64,000 bases of DNA from Streptomyces sp. NBC_01717 (GCF_036248255.1 NZ_CP109178.1:6386001-6450000), one strand, 5' to 3'. Counted from the first letter of the stretch, positions 16,789 to 24,735 are shown. A program made the numbers and translations. Notes: generated by a model from the letters alone, not told the origin.

Positions 16789-17426
16789 GCGGCCAGCGCC
16801 TTGCCGAACTCGGTCCAGTCGCAGCCGGGGAGTGACCGTGAGTGGGTGGGCGGGACGTCGGCGAGCGGCATGCCGAGGTGGTCGTACGCCATCGCGAGGA
16901 GGACGTACGCGTCTGCCTCGTCGTACCGCCACCGGCCGGTGCAGTCGACGCCGTACCGGGTTGCGACGGCGTCGCGGACCATGCCTTTGACCTGCGCCGG
17001 GGTGTGCTTCTTGCCGGTCTCCGCGTCCTTCCAACGGGCCTTGCCGGTGGCGTAGATGGTCCGGTTGTCCGGCGGGACGATGGCGTACGGGATGCCGCGC
17101 TTCCACAGTTCCTGGCGGACCATCCACCGCATCGCGGACAGCTGGTCCATGCCTTGGAGGTGAGAGCGGGAGAACGCGGCGCCTTCCATGACGACGCGGT
17201 CGGCGTTGCGGATGAACGAGACGATGCCGTCCATCTGCTGTTGGAACCGGCCGTGCAGGGTGGCGGCCGTGGCGTGGATGTAGTCGGTCCAGCCCTGGCC
17301 AGCAACTCCAGTTGTCCCGATGGCGACGTCCAGGCCGATGACGAGGGGACGATGGGTCACCGCGGCCGGGCGGGTGGTCGGCCCGGCCGCGGGAGTAGTG
17401 GTGTCGAACAGGGTCGGGGCGCTCAC
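16785..17426 (-). CDS. RuvC-like Holliday junction resolvase
   Basis: 213 aa from GTG 17426, overlapping the exonuclease stop. RNase H-fold acidic residues are in place: Asp about 33 (VIGLDVAIGTTG), Glu about 81 (VVMEGAAF) and Asp/Glu about 169-172 (YDEADAYVLLAMAY). The KARWKDAETGKKHTPAQVKG region would bind DNA. It probably resolves branched intermediates of phage DNA before packaging. Cellular RuvC is shorter and pairs with RuvAB; none is present here. Confidence 0.82.
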   Translation of the reverse strand: MSAPTLFDTTTPAAGPTTRPAAVTHRPLVIGLDVAIGTTGVAGQGWTDYIHATAATLHGRFQQQMDGIVSFIRNADRVVMEGAAFSRSHLQGMDQLSAMRWMVRQELWKRGIPYAIVPPDNRTIYATGKARWKDAETGKKHTPAQVKGMVRDAVATRYGVDCTGRWRYDEADAYVLLAMAYDHLGMPLADVPPTHSRSLPGCDWTEFGKALAA

Positions 17427-18127
17427 CGGGCACCGCCCTGCTGACGGGGGATGAGCGGCCAGGCGCCCTCGACGACGGCGGCCGGGTCCTTCTTTCGGAA
17501 GTGCTCCTGAAGAGATGCGGCCTGCTCGGCTGCCCATTCGACCTGCGCCCGGTGCAGCTGTTCCAGCCCCATTGCGGCGAGCGGGGCGTGCATGGTGCCC
17601 TGTCTCCAGGCGACGCGGCACGCGGCGATGGCGTCGGCGTCGGCGGAGTGCGCGTCACCGATCGGCACGCCGTAGTGCGCGCAGAGGGCGGTGAGGTTGC
17701 GCTTGCCGCTCCGGTACCGGTCGACCTGCTTGTCGATGACGAACGGGTCGACAACCGGCCCGCTCGGCAGCGGGTCGAGGCCGAACCGCTCGGCCTCGCG
17801 GTCGAGGAGGGTGAGGTCGTACCTCGCGTTCATCGCGACGACCGGTGTCCCGGCGAGGATGACCTGTGCGAGCCCGGCGAGGATTTCGGCGACGGCCTCG
17901 GCGAGCGGGACGCCCTCGGCGTGGGCGCGCTCGGTGGTGATGCCGTGGATTCGTGCGGCCCCGTCGGGGATGGTCTCCCCGCCGACGTCGGTCAGCCAGC
18001 CCGCGGACACGACGGGTTGCCCGCCGCCGCACTGGACGATGCACGCGGTCACGATGCGGGCTGCGAGCGGGTCGGGCCCGGTGGTTTCGAGGTCAAAGCC
18101 AGCCATGCGGCCGAGGTGCCAGCTCAT
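17423..18127 (-). CDS. DnaQ-like DEDDh 3'-5' exonuclease
   Basis: 234 aa. DEDDh residues are visible: Asp12 and Glu14 in FDLETTGPDP, Asp about 104 in NARYDLTLLD, and His about 160 with Asp about 165 in DAHSADADAIA. Likely a stand-alone proofreading or recombination exonuclease. Its start overlaps the stop of the Gp3-like gene; it forms a nuclease cluster with the RuvC-like and PD-(D/E)XK genes. Confidence 0.87.
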   Translation of the reverse strand: MSWHLGRMAGFDLETTGPDPLAARIVTACIVQCGGGQPVVSAGWLTDVGGETIPDGAARIHGITTERAHAEGVPLAEAVAEILAGLAQVILAGTPVVAMNARYDLTLLDREAERFGLDPLPSGPVVDPFVIDKQVDRYRSGKRNLTALCAHYGVPIGDAHSADADAIAACRVAWRQGTMHAPLAAMGLEQLHRAQVEWAAEQAASLQEHFRKKDPAAVVEGAWPLIPRQQGGAR

Positions 18128-19266
18128 GCGCGGCCACCCTTCAACGTGGCGAGGAACGCGCGGAGCGCGGTGGCGGTGGCGGTGGCCGGGAGCTGCCCGC
18201 CGTTGGACTTAGCGAACTCGGCCTCGACCTCGGCGGTCGTCATGCCATGCACGCCGGCCGCGGCGATGATCCGGAACCACAGATCCTCGACGTCGTCGTC
18301 CTCGACCACCTCGACGTCATGGATGACCTCGCCGGGCCCGTCCTGGTGCGGCTCCGGTGCCCACCCGTTCTCTCCTGCCGCGTCGGTGACGTCCTTGACG
18401 TCCTCCGGCGTGGGCTTGGGCTTGAGGGCCTCACCGCGGGAGGTGAGCGTCGCGGCCAAGTCCTTGTCCATGTGCTTGGCGGCGACTGCCTGCCGATACA
18501 GGTCGGCGACAGCCTCGGAGGTCTTGGCGACAGCAGCCAGTGCCGCGTAGTCCGGGCGCCCGCCGGTGATCGCGACGCGTTCCGGGCCGGACGCCACCGC
18601 CGGGGCTCCGGTGATGTTCCCGGCCATCAGCTCGGTCGGAGTGATCTCCACATCGAGGGTCGGGATAGAGAACCGGTTCGGGCCGTCCTCGCCGACGACG
18701 AGTTTCTCCTCCATGCCGAGCCACCCGGCGACATATCCGCCGGCCTGCGCGAGGAGTTCGGCGGCGGGCGGGAGCGTTACCCCGGCGTAGAACCCTTTGC
18801 TGATGAGGAGCCATTGGCCGAGGGCGGGCACGTCGCGGAGCATGATGTTGACGCGGGTGGTGATCTTGCAGGTGCGCTTGTCCGGGTTGCACATGCATGG
18901 CCGGTCGGACTTCTGCTCGACCTGTCCGTCGCATCGGCGCACGCACTTGGATCCGGCGTACATCTCGTACCACTGGGACACGGCGTCACGCGGCGGGATG
19001 AGGACGGGCAGCCGGTTCGAGGTGGAGTAGACCTCGAACTCCGACGGGCCGCCGTTCGCCGGGGTCCACGGCTTGACCTCGCCGCCGTACAGCTCGGCGA
19101 CGGACGCGAGGATCTGGCGGGATGGGCTGGTGAAGCGGAACGCGTTGAGCTTGGCAGGCCGCTTGATGGGCTTGCCGTTCTTGTCGGTGCGGCCGGTGTC
19201 GACGGCGTGACCGATACGGATTTCGCCGAGCTGACGCATCCGCATCTGGAGGTCGAGGATGGGCAT
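18124..19266 (-). CDS. Gp3-like recombination directionality factor family
   Basis: 380 aa. The N-terminal half follows the pattern I know from the phiC31 Gp3 family: MPILDLQMRMRQLGEIRIG, FRFTSPSRQILASVAELYGG, a Cys-rich knuckle (RRCDGQVEQKSDRPCMCN, then CKITTRVNIMLRD) and SIPTLDVEITPTELMAGNIT. Those proteins reverse serine-integrase directionality and may also have a DNA-metabolism role. The C-terminal 130 residues are acidic and unlike Gp3. The only prophage integrase visible is a tyrosine recombinase, so a role other than RDF is likely here. Confidence 0.72.
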   Translation of the reverse strand: MPILDLQMRMRQLGEIRIGHAVDTGRTDKNGKPIKRPAKLNAFRFTSPSRQILASVAELYGGEVKPWTPANGGPSEFEVYSTSNRLPVLIPPRDAVSQWYEMYAGSKCVRRCDGQVEQKSDRPCMCNPDKRTCKITTRVNIMLRDVPALGQWLLISKGFYAGVTLPPAAELLAQAGGYVAGWLGMEEKLVVGEDGPNRFSIPTLDVEITPTELMAGNITGAPAVASGPERVAITGGRPDYAALAAVAKTSEAVADLYRQAVAAKHMDKDLAATLTSRGEALKPKPTPEDVKDVTDAAGENGWAPEPHQDGPGEVIHDVEVVEDDDVEDLWFRIIAAAGVHGMTTAEVEAEFAKSNGGQLPATATATALRAFLATLKGGRA

Positions 19267-20186
19267 CAGGCGGCCCTCTCTTCAGTGATGGTGGGCAGGG
19301 TGAGCGGCTCGCCGACGACGGACTTGGCAAGGACGCGTTGGAACTCGGCGACCTGCTGAACGTGGAGGAACGCTGCGTATACGTCGTCGCCGCACTTGAG
19401 CGGCATCGGCCGGTAACCCTCCGGCCGGAGGTGAAGGACGATGCCGACGCTGTGGGCCAGAGGCATCGGGATCTGTGTGCCGTCCCGCAGCCACGCCACC
19501 TCGGCCCGCCGGTACGCCGACATTTGCGCGCCGGCCTCCGGGTAGACACCCTTCTCGTCCAGCTCGCCGCCGGTTTTCGTGTCGCCGACGAACAGGGTGT
19601 TGGCGGGTACCTTCAGCGCTGCGGCGATGCGGGGGGAGCGGAACAGGTAGTCGAGCTTCCCGGCCCATCCGTCGGTGAAGTTCCCGACGGTCATCTCCGA
19701 GGCTTCGAAGGTGACTTCCCACTCCATGACGAACCGGAGGAAGTTCTCCAGGTACGGGGCAAGTTCCTCGTCGGCGAGCAGCTCCTCCGGGAGCGGCGTG
19801 CCGAGGACGTGCGCCTCGATGACGTCGTGAACGGCGCCGCCGATCTCTCCGCGTTCGTCCTTCTTACGGATGTGGCCCTTGCGCAGCCAGTCGTACGCGG
19901 CCTCTTTCTCGGCGGGCCGCCGTGATGCCGCGACGAGGGTGGGCAGGGTGTTGAAGGCGTCCGTGGCGGTGAGGTTGGCGGCCCAGAACACGAGCTGTGG
20001 CTTAGGGAATCCCTGGCTGAGGATGGTCGTGACACGGCGCAGCTTGATGTCTGTGCCGGGCACGCGGTACCAGCCTTGCGAGGGCTTGGGGATGCGGTCG
20101 GGTCCGGTGGGCGGTGCGGCCGGAGGCTTGCGCCTGCGGCCGGCGGCCGGGGCGGTGTTCGCCCCGGCCAGCGCGGTGGTTGTCAC
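19266..20186 (-). CDS. PD-(D/E)XK nuclease (RecB/Cas4-like exonuclease)
   Basis: 306 aa from GTG 20186 with GGAGGA ribosome site and GTGA overlap. Residues about 120-240 carry the fold: GGAVHDVIEAHVLG (conserved His), GKLDYLFRSP (Asp) and LFVGDTKTGGELD (Asp...Lys, the D-x-K core), then QMSAYRRAEVAW. Family members are phage exonucleases paired with annealing or recombination proteins. The neighbourhood supports DNA recombination, not CRISPR adaptation. Confidence 0.83.
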   Translation of the reverse strand: MTTTALAGANTAPAAGRRRKPPAAPPTGPDRIPKPSQGWYRVPGTDIKLRRVTTILSQGFPKPQLVFWAANLTATDAFNTLPTLVAASRRPAEKEAAYDWLRKGHIRKKDERGEIGGAVHDVIEAHVLGTPLPEELLADEELAPYLENFLRFVMEWEVTFEASEMTVGNFTDGWAGKLDYLFRSPRIAAALKVPANTLFVGDTKTGGELDEKGVYPEAGAQMSAYRRAEVAWLRDGTQIPMPLAHSVGIVLHLRPEGYRPMPLKCGDDVYAAFLHVQQVAEFQRVLAKSVVGEPLTLPTITEERAA

Positions 20187-20443
20187 AGGGGTCCTCCGAT
20201 GTAGCGGGCGTGCACAGTGGTGCCCATGTCGGTCTTGGTGGTCCGGGTCTCGAAAGCACCGGCCGGGCCGTAGAACCGGGCGATGAGTGAGCCGGGCGCG
20301 GCGCGGGTGATGCCTGCGATGGCCCCGGCGGCGCTGTTGTCCGATCCGTACGTCGTGATCTCCAGCCACTTGAGCGGGTGCTTTCGCATCCACGCGGCTT
20401 TGTCGGCGTGCCGGGCACCGGCCCGGCGACCCCGGCGGCCCAT
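20183..20443 (-). CDS. Small phage early protein, unknown
   Basis: 86 aa from ATG 20443, overlapping the upstream stop. A basic N-terminus (MGRRGRRAGARHADKAAWMR) is followed by a beta-rich part (LKWLEITTYGSDNSAAGAIA). Possibly nucleic-acid binding because of its charge; no family was recognised. Confidence 0.65.
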   Translation of the reverse strand: MGRRGRRAGARHADKAAWMRKHPLKWLEITTYGSDNSAAGAIAGITRAAPGSLIARFYGPAGAFETRTTKTDMGTTVHARYIGGPL

Positions 20444-20646
20444 CACGCGATCACCCCGGCGGTGTTGAGGAGGGCGGCGAGGATGACCAGCCCGATGACG
20501 GGGAGGGCGAGGACGATGAGGCATGACGCTCCGGCGGCCGGCGCCTGGTCGAACGAGGCGCGGTCCTGCAACTCCCGTTGCGAGTGGCCGATGCCGGATC
20601 GGGTGGGGCGGGTCCAGGTCCCGCCGAACGTGCTGCGTTCGCTCAT
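20443..20646 (-). CDS. 67-aa single-pass membrane peptide
   Basis: ATG 20646 overlaps the next stop. A polar N-terminal 40 residues (STFGGTWTRPTRSGIGHSQR) precede a C-terminal membrane helix (CLIVLALPVIGLVILAALL). Tail-anchored topology. Function unknown. Confidence 0.65.
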   Translation of the reverse strand: MSERSTFGGTWTRPTRSGIGHSQRELQDRASFDQAPAAGASCLIVLALPVIGLVILAALLNTAGVIA

Positions 20647-20876
20647 GCGGCGGCGCTCCGATCCGTGGGGCGATAGACGCGGCGGCCGTTGATGTCGTCG
20701 GCGGCGAGGACTCCGCGGGCGGTCAGTGCCCGCAGGTCCTTGCGTGCCGTGTTCCGGCCGGACGTGGGCCACGGGGATGCGGCGAGCAGCTGCGCGGCGC
20801 GCTGTGTGGTGATGGGGGTGGGCTCGGCCGTGACTGCGGTGGCCAGCCATGCCCGGCGGGTGATGAGGTCGTTCAC
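20643..20876 (-). CDS. Small winged-helix-like protein
   Basis: 77 aa. ITTQRAAQLLAASPWPTSGR and ARKDLRALTARGVLAADD look like helix-turn-helix plus wing. The next gene (20873-21109) shows the same pattern, suggesting duplicated small wHTH proteins. Both are translationally coupled. Confidence 0.68.
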   Translation of the reverse strand: MNDLITRRAWLATAVTAEPTPITTQRAAQLLAASPWPTSGRNTARKDLRALTARGVLAADDINGRRVYRPTDRSAAA

Positions 20877-21109
20877 AGTCGGCCTCCGTGGGCGTAGTTG
20901 AAGCGGTAGCAGGTACGGCCGGGGTCGGTGGTGTCGCAGATGAGGAGGCCCTGCTCGGCGAGGGTGGTGAGGTCTTGGCGGGCGGCGCGGCGCCAGTCAC
21001 CGGGGCCGAACTTCTCGGCGTACAGGCGCTGTACGACGCGGGTGGTGAGCTCGCCCTTGTAGTCGCGGGCGGTCGCCCGGAGCAGGGCGAGGCGGTCGGC
21101 GGCGGTCAC
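20873..21109 (-). CDS. Small winged-helix-like protein, second of pair
   Basis: 78 aa from GTG 21109 (GTGA overlap). YKGELTTRVVQRLYAEKF, then WRRAARQDLTTLAEQGLLIC and a terminal YRFNYAHGG wing-like strand match the layout of the preceding paralog. Likely DNA-binding; targets unknown. Confidence 0.68.
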   Translation of the reverse strand: MTAADRLALLRATARDYKGELTTRVVQRLYAEKFGPGDWRRAARQDLTTLAEQGLLICDTTDPGRTCYRFNYAHGGRL

Positions 21110-21360
21110 TTGGCACCCCGGTCCGCGTTGAGGAGCTCGGCCAGGTGCGCAGCGATCTCGGGTGACAGGCACTCGATGGCCGGGTTCGGGCAGCAGGGGT
21201 AGACGCTGCCGTCGTCCGGGTCGTGGTCCTCGTCGGGGCAGACCGGGGCGATGCCGGTGGGCTCGGCGGTCCCGTCGGTGGTGAACGCGGTGCGCCACTC
21301 GGGACGGGCCTCGCCAGTGGCGGCGAGGAGGAACGCGCGGGCGGTGTCGCGGGTCTTCAT
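21106..21360 (-). CDS. Small acidic protein with Cys cluster
   Basis: 84 aa. A helical start (KTRDTARAFLLAATGEARPE), then VCPDEDHDPDDGSVYPCCPN with three cysteines and an acidic patch, then a helix (EIAAHLAELLNADRG). Coupled on both sides. No family was recognised. Confidence 0.65.
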   Translation of the reverse strand: MKTRDTARAFLLAATGEARPEWRTAFTTDGTAEPTGIAPVCPDEDHDPDDGSVYPCCPNPAIECLSPEIAAHLAELLNADRGAK

Positions 21361-21779
21361 GCGGCACCTGCCTCACGCTGCGACGGCAGCGCCACGACCG
21401 TGCCCGCGCCGTTCGAGGAGAGCAGTAGCTCCGCCACCCGGTGCACCTGCTTCCCGTACAGGTGGAGGTGCGTTCCGCCGACCTGGTCGAGGAGCTCATC
21501 GACGAGCCGGTCCCGCTCGTGCTCGGCGTGCGAGTCCTCGCGGGGGTTTGCCAATTCGTCGATCTCGGTGAGCAGTGCCCCGATGCCGTCGGGGTCCTCG
21601 GCGAACCGCTCGGCCAGCTCCAGCACGGTGAAGAACAGGAAGTGGTCGAGGTGCAGCACCGCCCCGCCGGGGATGGTGGAGACGTTGACGCGGGTCGGTC
21701 CGGTGTACGCACCGCCGAGGATCTGGGGGCGGACGCGGGCCAGAAAGCGGAAGAACCGAGCGGCGCGGAAGATCTTCAC
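21357..21779 (-). CDS. Phage early protein, unknown
   Basis: 140 aa. A basic, aromatic start (MKIFRAARFFRFLARVRPQI), then HLDHFLFFTVLELAERFAED and a charged helix (HAEHERDRLVDELLDQVGGT). The C-terminal part contains YGKQVHRVAELLLSSNG. No motif points to a function; ATGA overlaps at both ends show operon membership. Confidence 0.68.
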   Translation of the reverse strand: MKIFRAARFFRFLARVRPQILGGAYTGPTRVNVSTIPGGAVLHLDHFLFFTVLELAERFAEDPDGIGALLTEIDELANPREDSHAEHERDRLVDELLDQVGGTHLHLYGKQVHRVAELLLSSNGAGTVVALPSQREAGAA

Positions 21780-21937
21780 TTGGTACCTCCGAGGATGAGG
21801 AGCAGCGCAGCCGCCGTGAGCGGCAGGCGGCGCAGGCAGGCGGGGGCGAGGTGGTCGGCGTCGACCAGCAGCAGGAACGGGACCATCGACGCGGCGTAGA
21901 TCGCGGTGGCCAGGCAGACCATGGCGAGGACAGTCAC
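21776..21937 (-). CDS. 53-aa two-helix membrane peptide
   Basis: GTG 21937 with a GGGAGG ribosome site. Two hydrophobic helices (VLAMVCLATAIYAASMVPFL and LPLTAAALLLILGG) are separated by a short loop with DADHLAPACLRR. Coupled to both neighbours. Confidence 0.62.
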   Translation of the reverse strand: MTVLAMVCLATAIYAASMVPFLLLVDADHLAPACLRRLPLTAAALLLILGGTK

Positions 21938-22314
21938 GAGGTCACCTCCCACCGGACCGGCGGGAGACCACGCTCGACGCGGAACTCGTCGATGGCCTTG
22001 TCGCAGCACACGGGCTCGCCCTCGACGCTGTGCTCGTCCTGCCGGTGCGAGGCCATCAACGCCTCGACGGCGGTCAGCACCTCCCACGTCAGGTCGCAGT
22101 GCGAGCACGTGTGGACCTCGGTGAACTGCACCTCGACGCTGCCGACGTTGTCGACGTGACGCTTCACCGCGGCGGCGATTTCCTCGCACCGCTCGCGCAT
22201 GTCCCGGTCGGGGTCGCTGCTGGCCATGCGATCGGACATGGACATCCAGCCGAAGTCACCGAGGCGGCGCGGGGTGACGACGACGCGGTAGTCGTCTCGG
22301 GTCGTCCTCTTCAC
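21934..22314 (-). CDS. Small protein with zinc-ribbon-like motif, unknown
   Basis: 126 aa from GTG 22314 (GTGA overlap). The middle is helical (RERCEEIAAAVKRHVDNVGS); the second half has HTCSHCDLTWEVLTAV and EPVCCDKAIDEF, a likely CxxC...CC metal site. Early-gene cluster context. Confidence 0.67.
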   Translation of the reverse strand: MKRTTRDDYRVVVTPRRLGDFGWMSMSDRMASSDPDRDMRERCEEIAAAVKRHVDNVGSVEVQFTEVHTCSHCDLTWEVLTAVEALMASHRQDEHSVEGEPVCCDKAIDEFRVERGLPPVRWEVTS

Positions 22315-22712
22315 AGCGCACCGTCCAGGTCCCGGCCGAGCTGGTACGCGTGGTGGAGGGGGGAGTCGTGCGGGTCCTCCACCGGGGAACCGAGGTGCTC
22401 GAACTGACGGCCCGGCGCCGGGCCGTCGCTCAACGGCCACCCGGCAGGCGCCAGCGTGGTCACGGTCGGGCACGGCCACGGGTCGCTGTCGGCCTCGCAG
22501 TGCGACGAGTCCGCGAACTTCACGTGCGGTGCGAGCGCGTGAGCCACAGCCGTCTCCAGCTCGGCGACACGGGCCCGCAGTTCCACCAGCTCGGCCGCCG
22601 ACTGCAACAGGCCGGCCGCCTCAAGCGCCATGGCGATACCCGCCGCGGTCTGCCGCGTCTTCTGTGCCGCGTGGATCACGCCCGACGCTGCGGTCACTCG
22701 GCGGGCGTTCAC
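22311..22712 (-). CDS. Small coiled-coil protein, unknown
   Basis: 133 aa from GTG 22712. Helical N-terminal 60 residues with heptads (SAAELVELRARVAELETAVA), then FADSSHCEADSDPWPCP and a polar end. Coupled to both neighbours by 4-bp overlaps. Confidence 0.65.
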   Translation of the reverse strand: MNARRVTAASGVIHAAQKTRQTAAGIAMALEAAGLLQSAAELVELRARVAELETAVAHALAPHVKFADSSHCEADSDPWPCPTVTTLAPAGWPLSDGPAPGRQFEHLGSPVEDPHDSPLHHAYQLGRDLDGAL

Positions 22713-23077
22713 GCGGCCACCCCGTCAACAACAGCCGCGATGACCTCGGCCGGCATGAGTGCCCACGCCGTGACCCGCACTCCGCGGCGGGGAGCACCCT
22801 GCGCCTCGGTGTACACCGACCCGTCGTTACGGGTCTCGGTGCTGACGTTCATCCACCGCTCGTCCGCGAACTCCGCAACGGCGGCCGGGTCGCGGTGGAA
22901 GTAGAACCGGATGATGGGATCGGCCGGAGCGTGCTCCGTCACCTCGATGACAAAGCTGGAGGGGATGACGGTCGACTCACTGAGGATCGTCTCGGCCAGC
23001 GACAGCGCCGCCATGTAGCTGTTGCGCGGGACCGTGCCGGTGTCGGGCTCGGTCGGGGCGGTAATCTGAGTGCTCAC
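22709..23077 (-). CDS. Small phage early protein, unknown
   Basis: 122 aa from GTG 23077, chosen because the upstream extension runs into low-quality shadow. YMAALSLAETILSESTVIPS and SFVIEVTEHAPADPIIRFYF suggest a mixed alpha/beta fold; the C-terminus ends AEVIAAVVDGVAA. It appears to be the first gene of the coupled string after the excisionase-like gene. Confidence 0.66.
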   Translation of the reverse strand: MSTQITAPTEPDTGTVPRNSYMAALSLAETILSESTVIPSSFVIEVTEHAPADPIIRFYFHRDPAAVAEFADERWMNVSTETRNDGSVYTEAQGAPRRGVRVTAWALMPAEVIAAVVDGVAA

Positions 23078-23163
23078 GGTGTCCTCGATTTCTGTGTGTG
23101 TTGAGGTGCCGTTGGGGCGTCGGGCCCGGCATGGCTCGGCGTCCCGTTCGTTTTTTTGGAGGG

Positions 23164-23391
23164 TCAGGCGGTGGCGGCGAGCTGCGGCCCGGCCGCCATC
23201 CAGGCGGCGACCTTGTCCAGGTCGAACCGCCGGCCGCGGAACCGAGTGGGCTCGACGGGGCACCCGTCCTTGACCCACTCGTTGACGGTCCAGTTCGAGA
23301 CCCCGTAGCGGGCCATTAGCTGAGCGGTGGTGAGCAGGGGAGCCAGGCCGACGGTGCGGAGCGTCTCGGTGCGTTCAGCGAGAGTGGCCAT
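23164..23391 (-). CDS. Excisionase/MerR-type helix-turn-helix protein
   Basis: 75 aa from ATG 23391. LLTTAQLMARYGVSNWTVNE is a winged HTH of the excisionase/MerR type, followed by a FRGRRFDLDKVAAWMA wing and helix. In a prophage this is a candidate Xis or early activator. Its ATG lies within the 3' end of the upstream gene and just downstream of the palindrome at 23404-23424. Confidence 0.78.
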   Translation of the reverse strand: MATLAERTETLRTVGLAPLLTTAQLMARYGVSNWTVNEWVKDGCPVEPTRFRGRRFDLDKVAAWMAAGPQLAATA

Positions 23392-23677
23392 TGGGACTAG
23401 ACCTTTCAACTGTGTCGGTTGAAACTGTGGGCATGTCGAAGTGCTCCTGGAGCGGTTCATCCATCGCGGTGGCCATGAGCCATGCGGTGCGGAGTCGACA
23501 CTTTGTGGTGGCGGTGCTCCCGCTCCCGGTGACTTTCCAGACCGTTGCTGCGCTGATCCCGCGCCCGGTGACGTCCACCGACTTGGTGGCCGCTGCGAGC
23601 TGTTCGGCGGAGAGCCCTTTGCGCTTCATTGCTGCGCGGAGTGGCTTGCCTTCGCCCTTGCGGATCAGGTTGGTCAT
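23375..23677 (-). CDS. XRE-like HTH regulator of the leftward early operon
   Basis: 100 aa from ATG 23677. GLSAEQLAAATKSVDVTGRG and SAATVWKVTGSGSTAT resemble a Cro/CI helix-turn-helix with an unusual insertion between helices. First gene of the leftward early transcript, so a Cro-like or early regulator is likely. The promoter and operator lie at 23724-23760. Confidence 0.72.
   Translation of the reverse strand: MTNLIRKGEGKPLRAAMKRKGLSAEQLAAATKSVDVTGRGISAATVWKVTGSGSTATTKCRLRTAWLMATAMDEPLQEHFDMPTVSTDTVERSSPNGHSR
23404..23424. promoter_or_regulatory. Palindrome upstream of the excisionase-like gene
   Basis: TTTCAAC (23404-23410), 7-nt spacer, GTTGAAA (23418-23424). Same 7-7-7 geometry as the palindrome at 23724-23744 but a different sequence. 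It sits 13 bp upstream of the excisionase-like ATG. Confidence 0.5.
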
Positions 23678-23723
23678 GTGGGCCTCGCGCCGGGTGGTGA
23701 CTGTGCGGCCTCGGTGCCGCCGT

Positions 23724-23760
23724 TGACACATTTCTACTGTGTCAGTGTCAGTCAGGTCAA
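23724..23760 (-). promoter_or_regulatory. Leftward early promoter with overlapping operator
   Basis: On the minus strand, TTGACC (23760-23755), an 18-nt spacer and TAGAAA form a sigma-70-like promoter. A palindrome TGACACA / TGTGTCA (23724-23730 and 23738-23744, 7-nt spacer) covers the -10 region, so bound repressor would block transcription. Promoter strength is inferred from consensus only. Confidence 0.6.
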
Positions 23761-23770
23761 GTGAGTGGCG

Positions 23771-23785
23771 GTGAGTCTCGGTGAG
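23771..23785. repeat. 15-bp repeat shared with the integrase-att region
   Basis: GTGAGTCTCGGTGAG here is the exact reverse complement of 26099-26113. It lies between divergent immunity-region genes, next to another GTGAGTGGCG copy at 23761. Could bind integrase, excisionase or the repressor. Confidence 0.5.
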
Positions 23786-23895
23786 TTTCTTTACGGGGTG
23801 GCGATCAATCGAACGTCTGTCCTAGTGTCGGCATATGCCACCGTCTACGGGGCGCGACGGGGAGGTCGCGCGCCGTAGCGAGATCCCGCCATGCC

Positions 23896-23919
23896 TCTAC
23901 TTTTACTTGCAAAAGTAGA
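23896..23919. promoter_or_regulatory. Palindrome upstream of the rightward XRE-like repressor gene
   Basis: TCTACTTTT (23896-23904) and AAAAGTAGA (23911-23919), 6-nt spacer, ending 24 bp before the GTG at 23943. AT-rich in a GC-rich genome; a good candidate autoregulatory operator. Confidence 0.6.
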
Positions 23920-23942
23920 AGATTCGCAGGCAGTCTTGAGCC

Positions 23943-24323
23943 GTGGAAAACCAGGAGCAGGAGCAGCCCGAGGATCTCGCGCAGCTGATCGCCCGTCTCA
24001 AGGACCAGTACAAGGTCAGCGACTCGGAGATCGCGCGCCGCATCGGCGTTGCCCCGGCCACCGTGAACGCATGGGTCCACCGGAAACGCGGTGGCACGCG
24101 CGGCCCCAACAAGGAGAAGCTGCGCGCCCTCGCCCGCGAATTTCCCAAGTTCACCGAGGCGCAGATCTTCGCAGCCGCCGGCCGTAAGACTCCGGGCCCT
24201 CTCGACCCCGATGCCCGTGAGAGGATCCTCGCCCTCATCGGTGAACTTACCGAGGATCAGCAGGAGATGACCGAGATCCAGATTCGCGCCCTCGTCGAGC
24301 GCAACCGTTCGTCTGCGTCGTGA
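23943..24323 (+). CDS. XRE-family regulator, candidate prophage repressor
   Basis: 126 aa from GTG 23943. After an acidic start, residues about 14-50 (KVSDSEIARRIGVAPATVNA) form a Cro/CI helix-turn-helix; a basic stretch (HRKRGGTRGPNK) follows. The C-terminal part is helical (ERILALIGELTEDQQEMTEI) and probably dimerises. Divergent from the early operon, with palindromes between them: the standard lysogeny switch arrangement. No peptidase domain is visible, so RecA-induced self-cleavage is unlikely. Confidence 0.78.
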   Translation: MENQEQEQPEDLAQLIARLKDQYKVSDSEIARRIGVAPATVNAWVHRKRGGTRGPNKEKLRALAREFPKFTEAQIFAAAGRKTPGPLDPDARERILALIGELTEDQQEMTEIQIRALVERNRSSAS

Positions 24324-24483
24324 GTCTTCACTAAATGGACTCCGTCACTCCATGCATATGATGATTCGTCAACACGCCTATCGGTAGTCGCGTATTCCAC
24401 CATCCGGAGGTACGGTCGTTCGTACGGCCGATGCTCCCCCATCGACTCAGGTACTCCACTCGCCTGCGTAAATCGGGGGTCAC

Positions 24484-24735
24484 ATGTGCGTCCGTGTCGA
24501 ATTTGCTCCGTCTGGCACCTCCCGTGATCCATGGGATCCGGAGTCCCGCGTCATCACGCTCCCCGTAACGCTCCCCGCTGCGAGCACGGGCATCGTCGTA
24601 CGGGCTGTTCTTCGTGAACTCGCCGTCGAGCAGCCCTCTGTCGGTGCAGTCTGCTTCTGCGGGGCACCCGTCTTTTTACTGCCCCGCGTACCCGAGCAGC
24701 GGAGGAGCGACGAGGTGATGTTCCGTGGCGCGTAG
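24484..24735 (+). CDS. Small protein overlapping the integrase start
   Basis: 83 aa from ATG 24484; beta-rich (MCVRVEFAPSGTSRDPWDPE, SRVITLPVTLPAASTGIVVR) with a CFCGAPVFLLPR segment. Its stop lies 11 bp inside the integrase frame, so the two are translationally linked. No family was recognised. Confidence 0.6.
   Translation: MCVRVEFAPSGTSRDPWDPESRVITLPVTLPAASTGIVVRAVLRELAVEQPSVGAVCFCGAPVFLLPRVPEQRRSDEVMFRGA

Noticed and set aside
19266..20186. Cas4-like nuclease as part of a CRISPR system
   Set aside because: No cas1/cas2 and no repeat arrays; the gene lies in a phage recombination block, where RecB-like exonucleases are usual.
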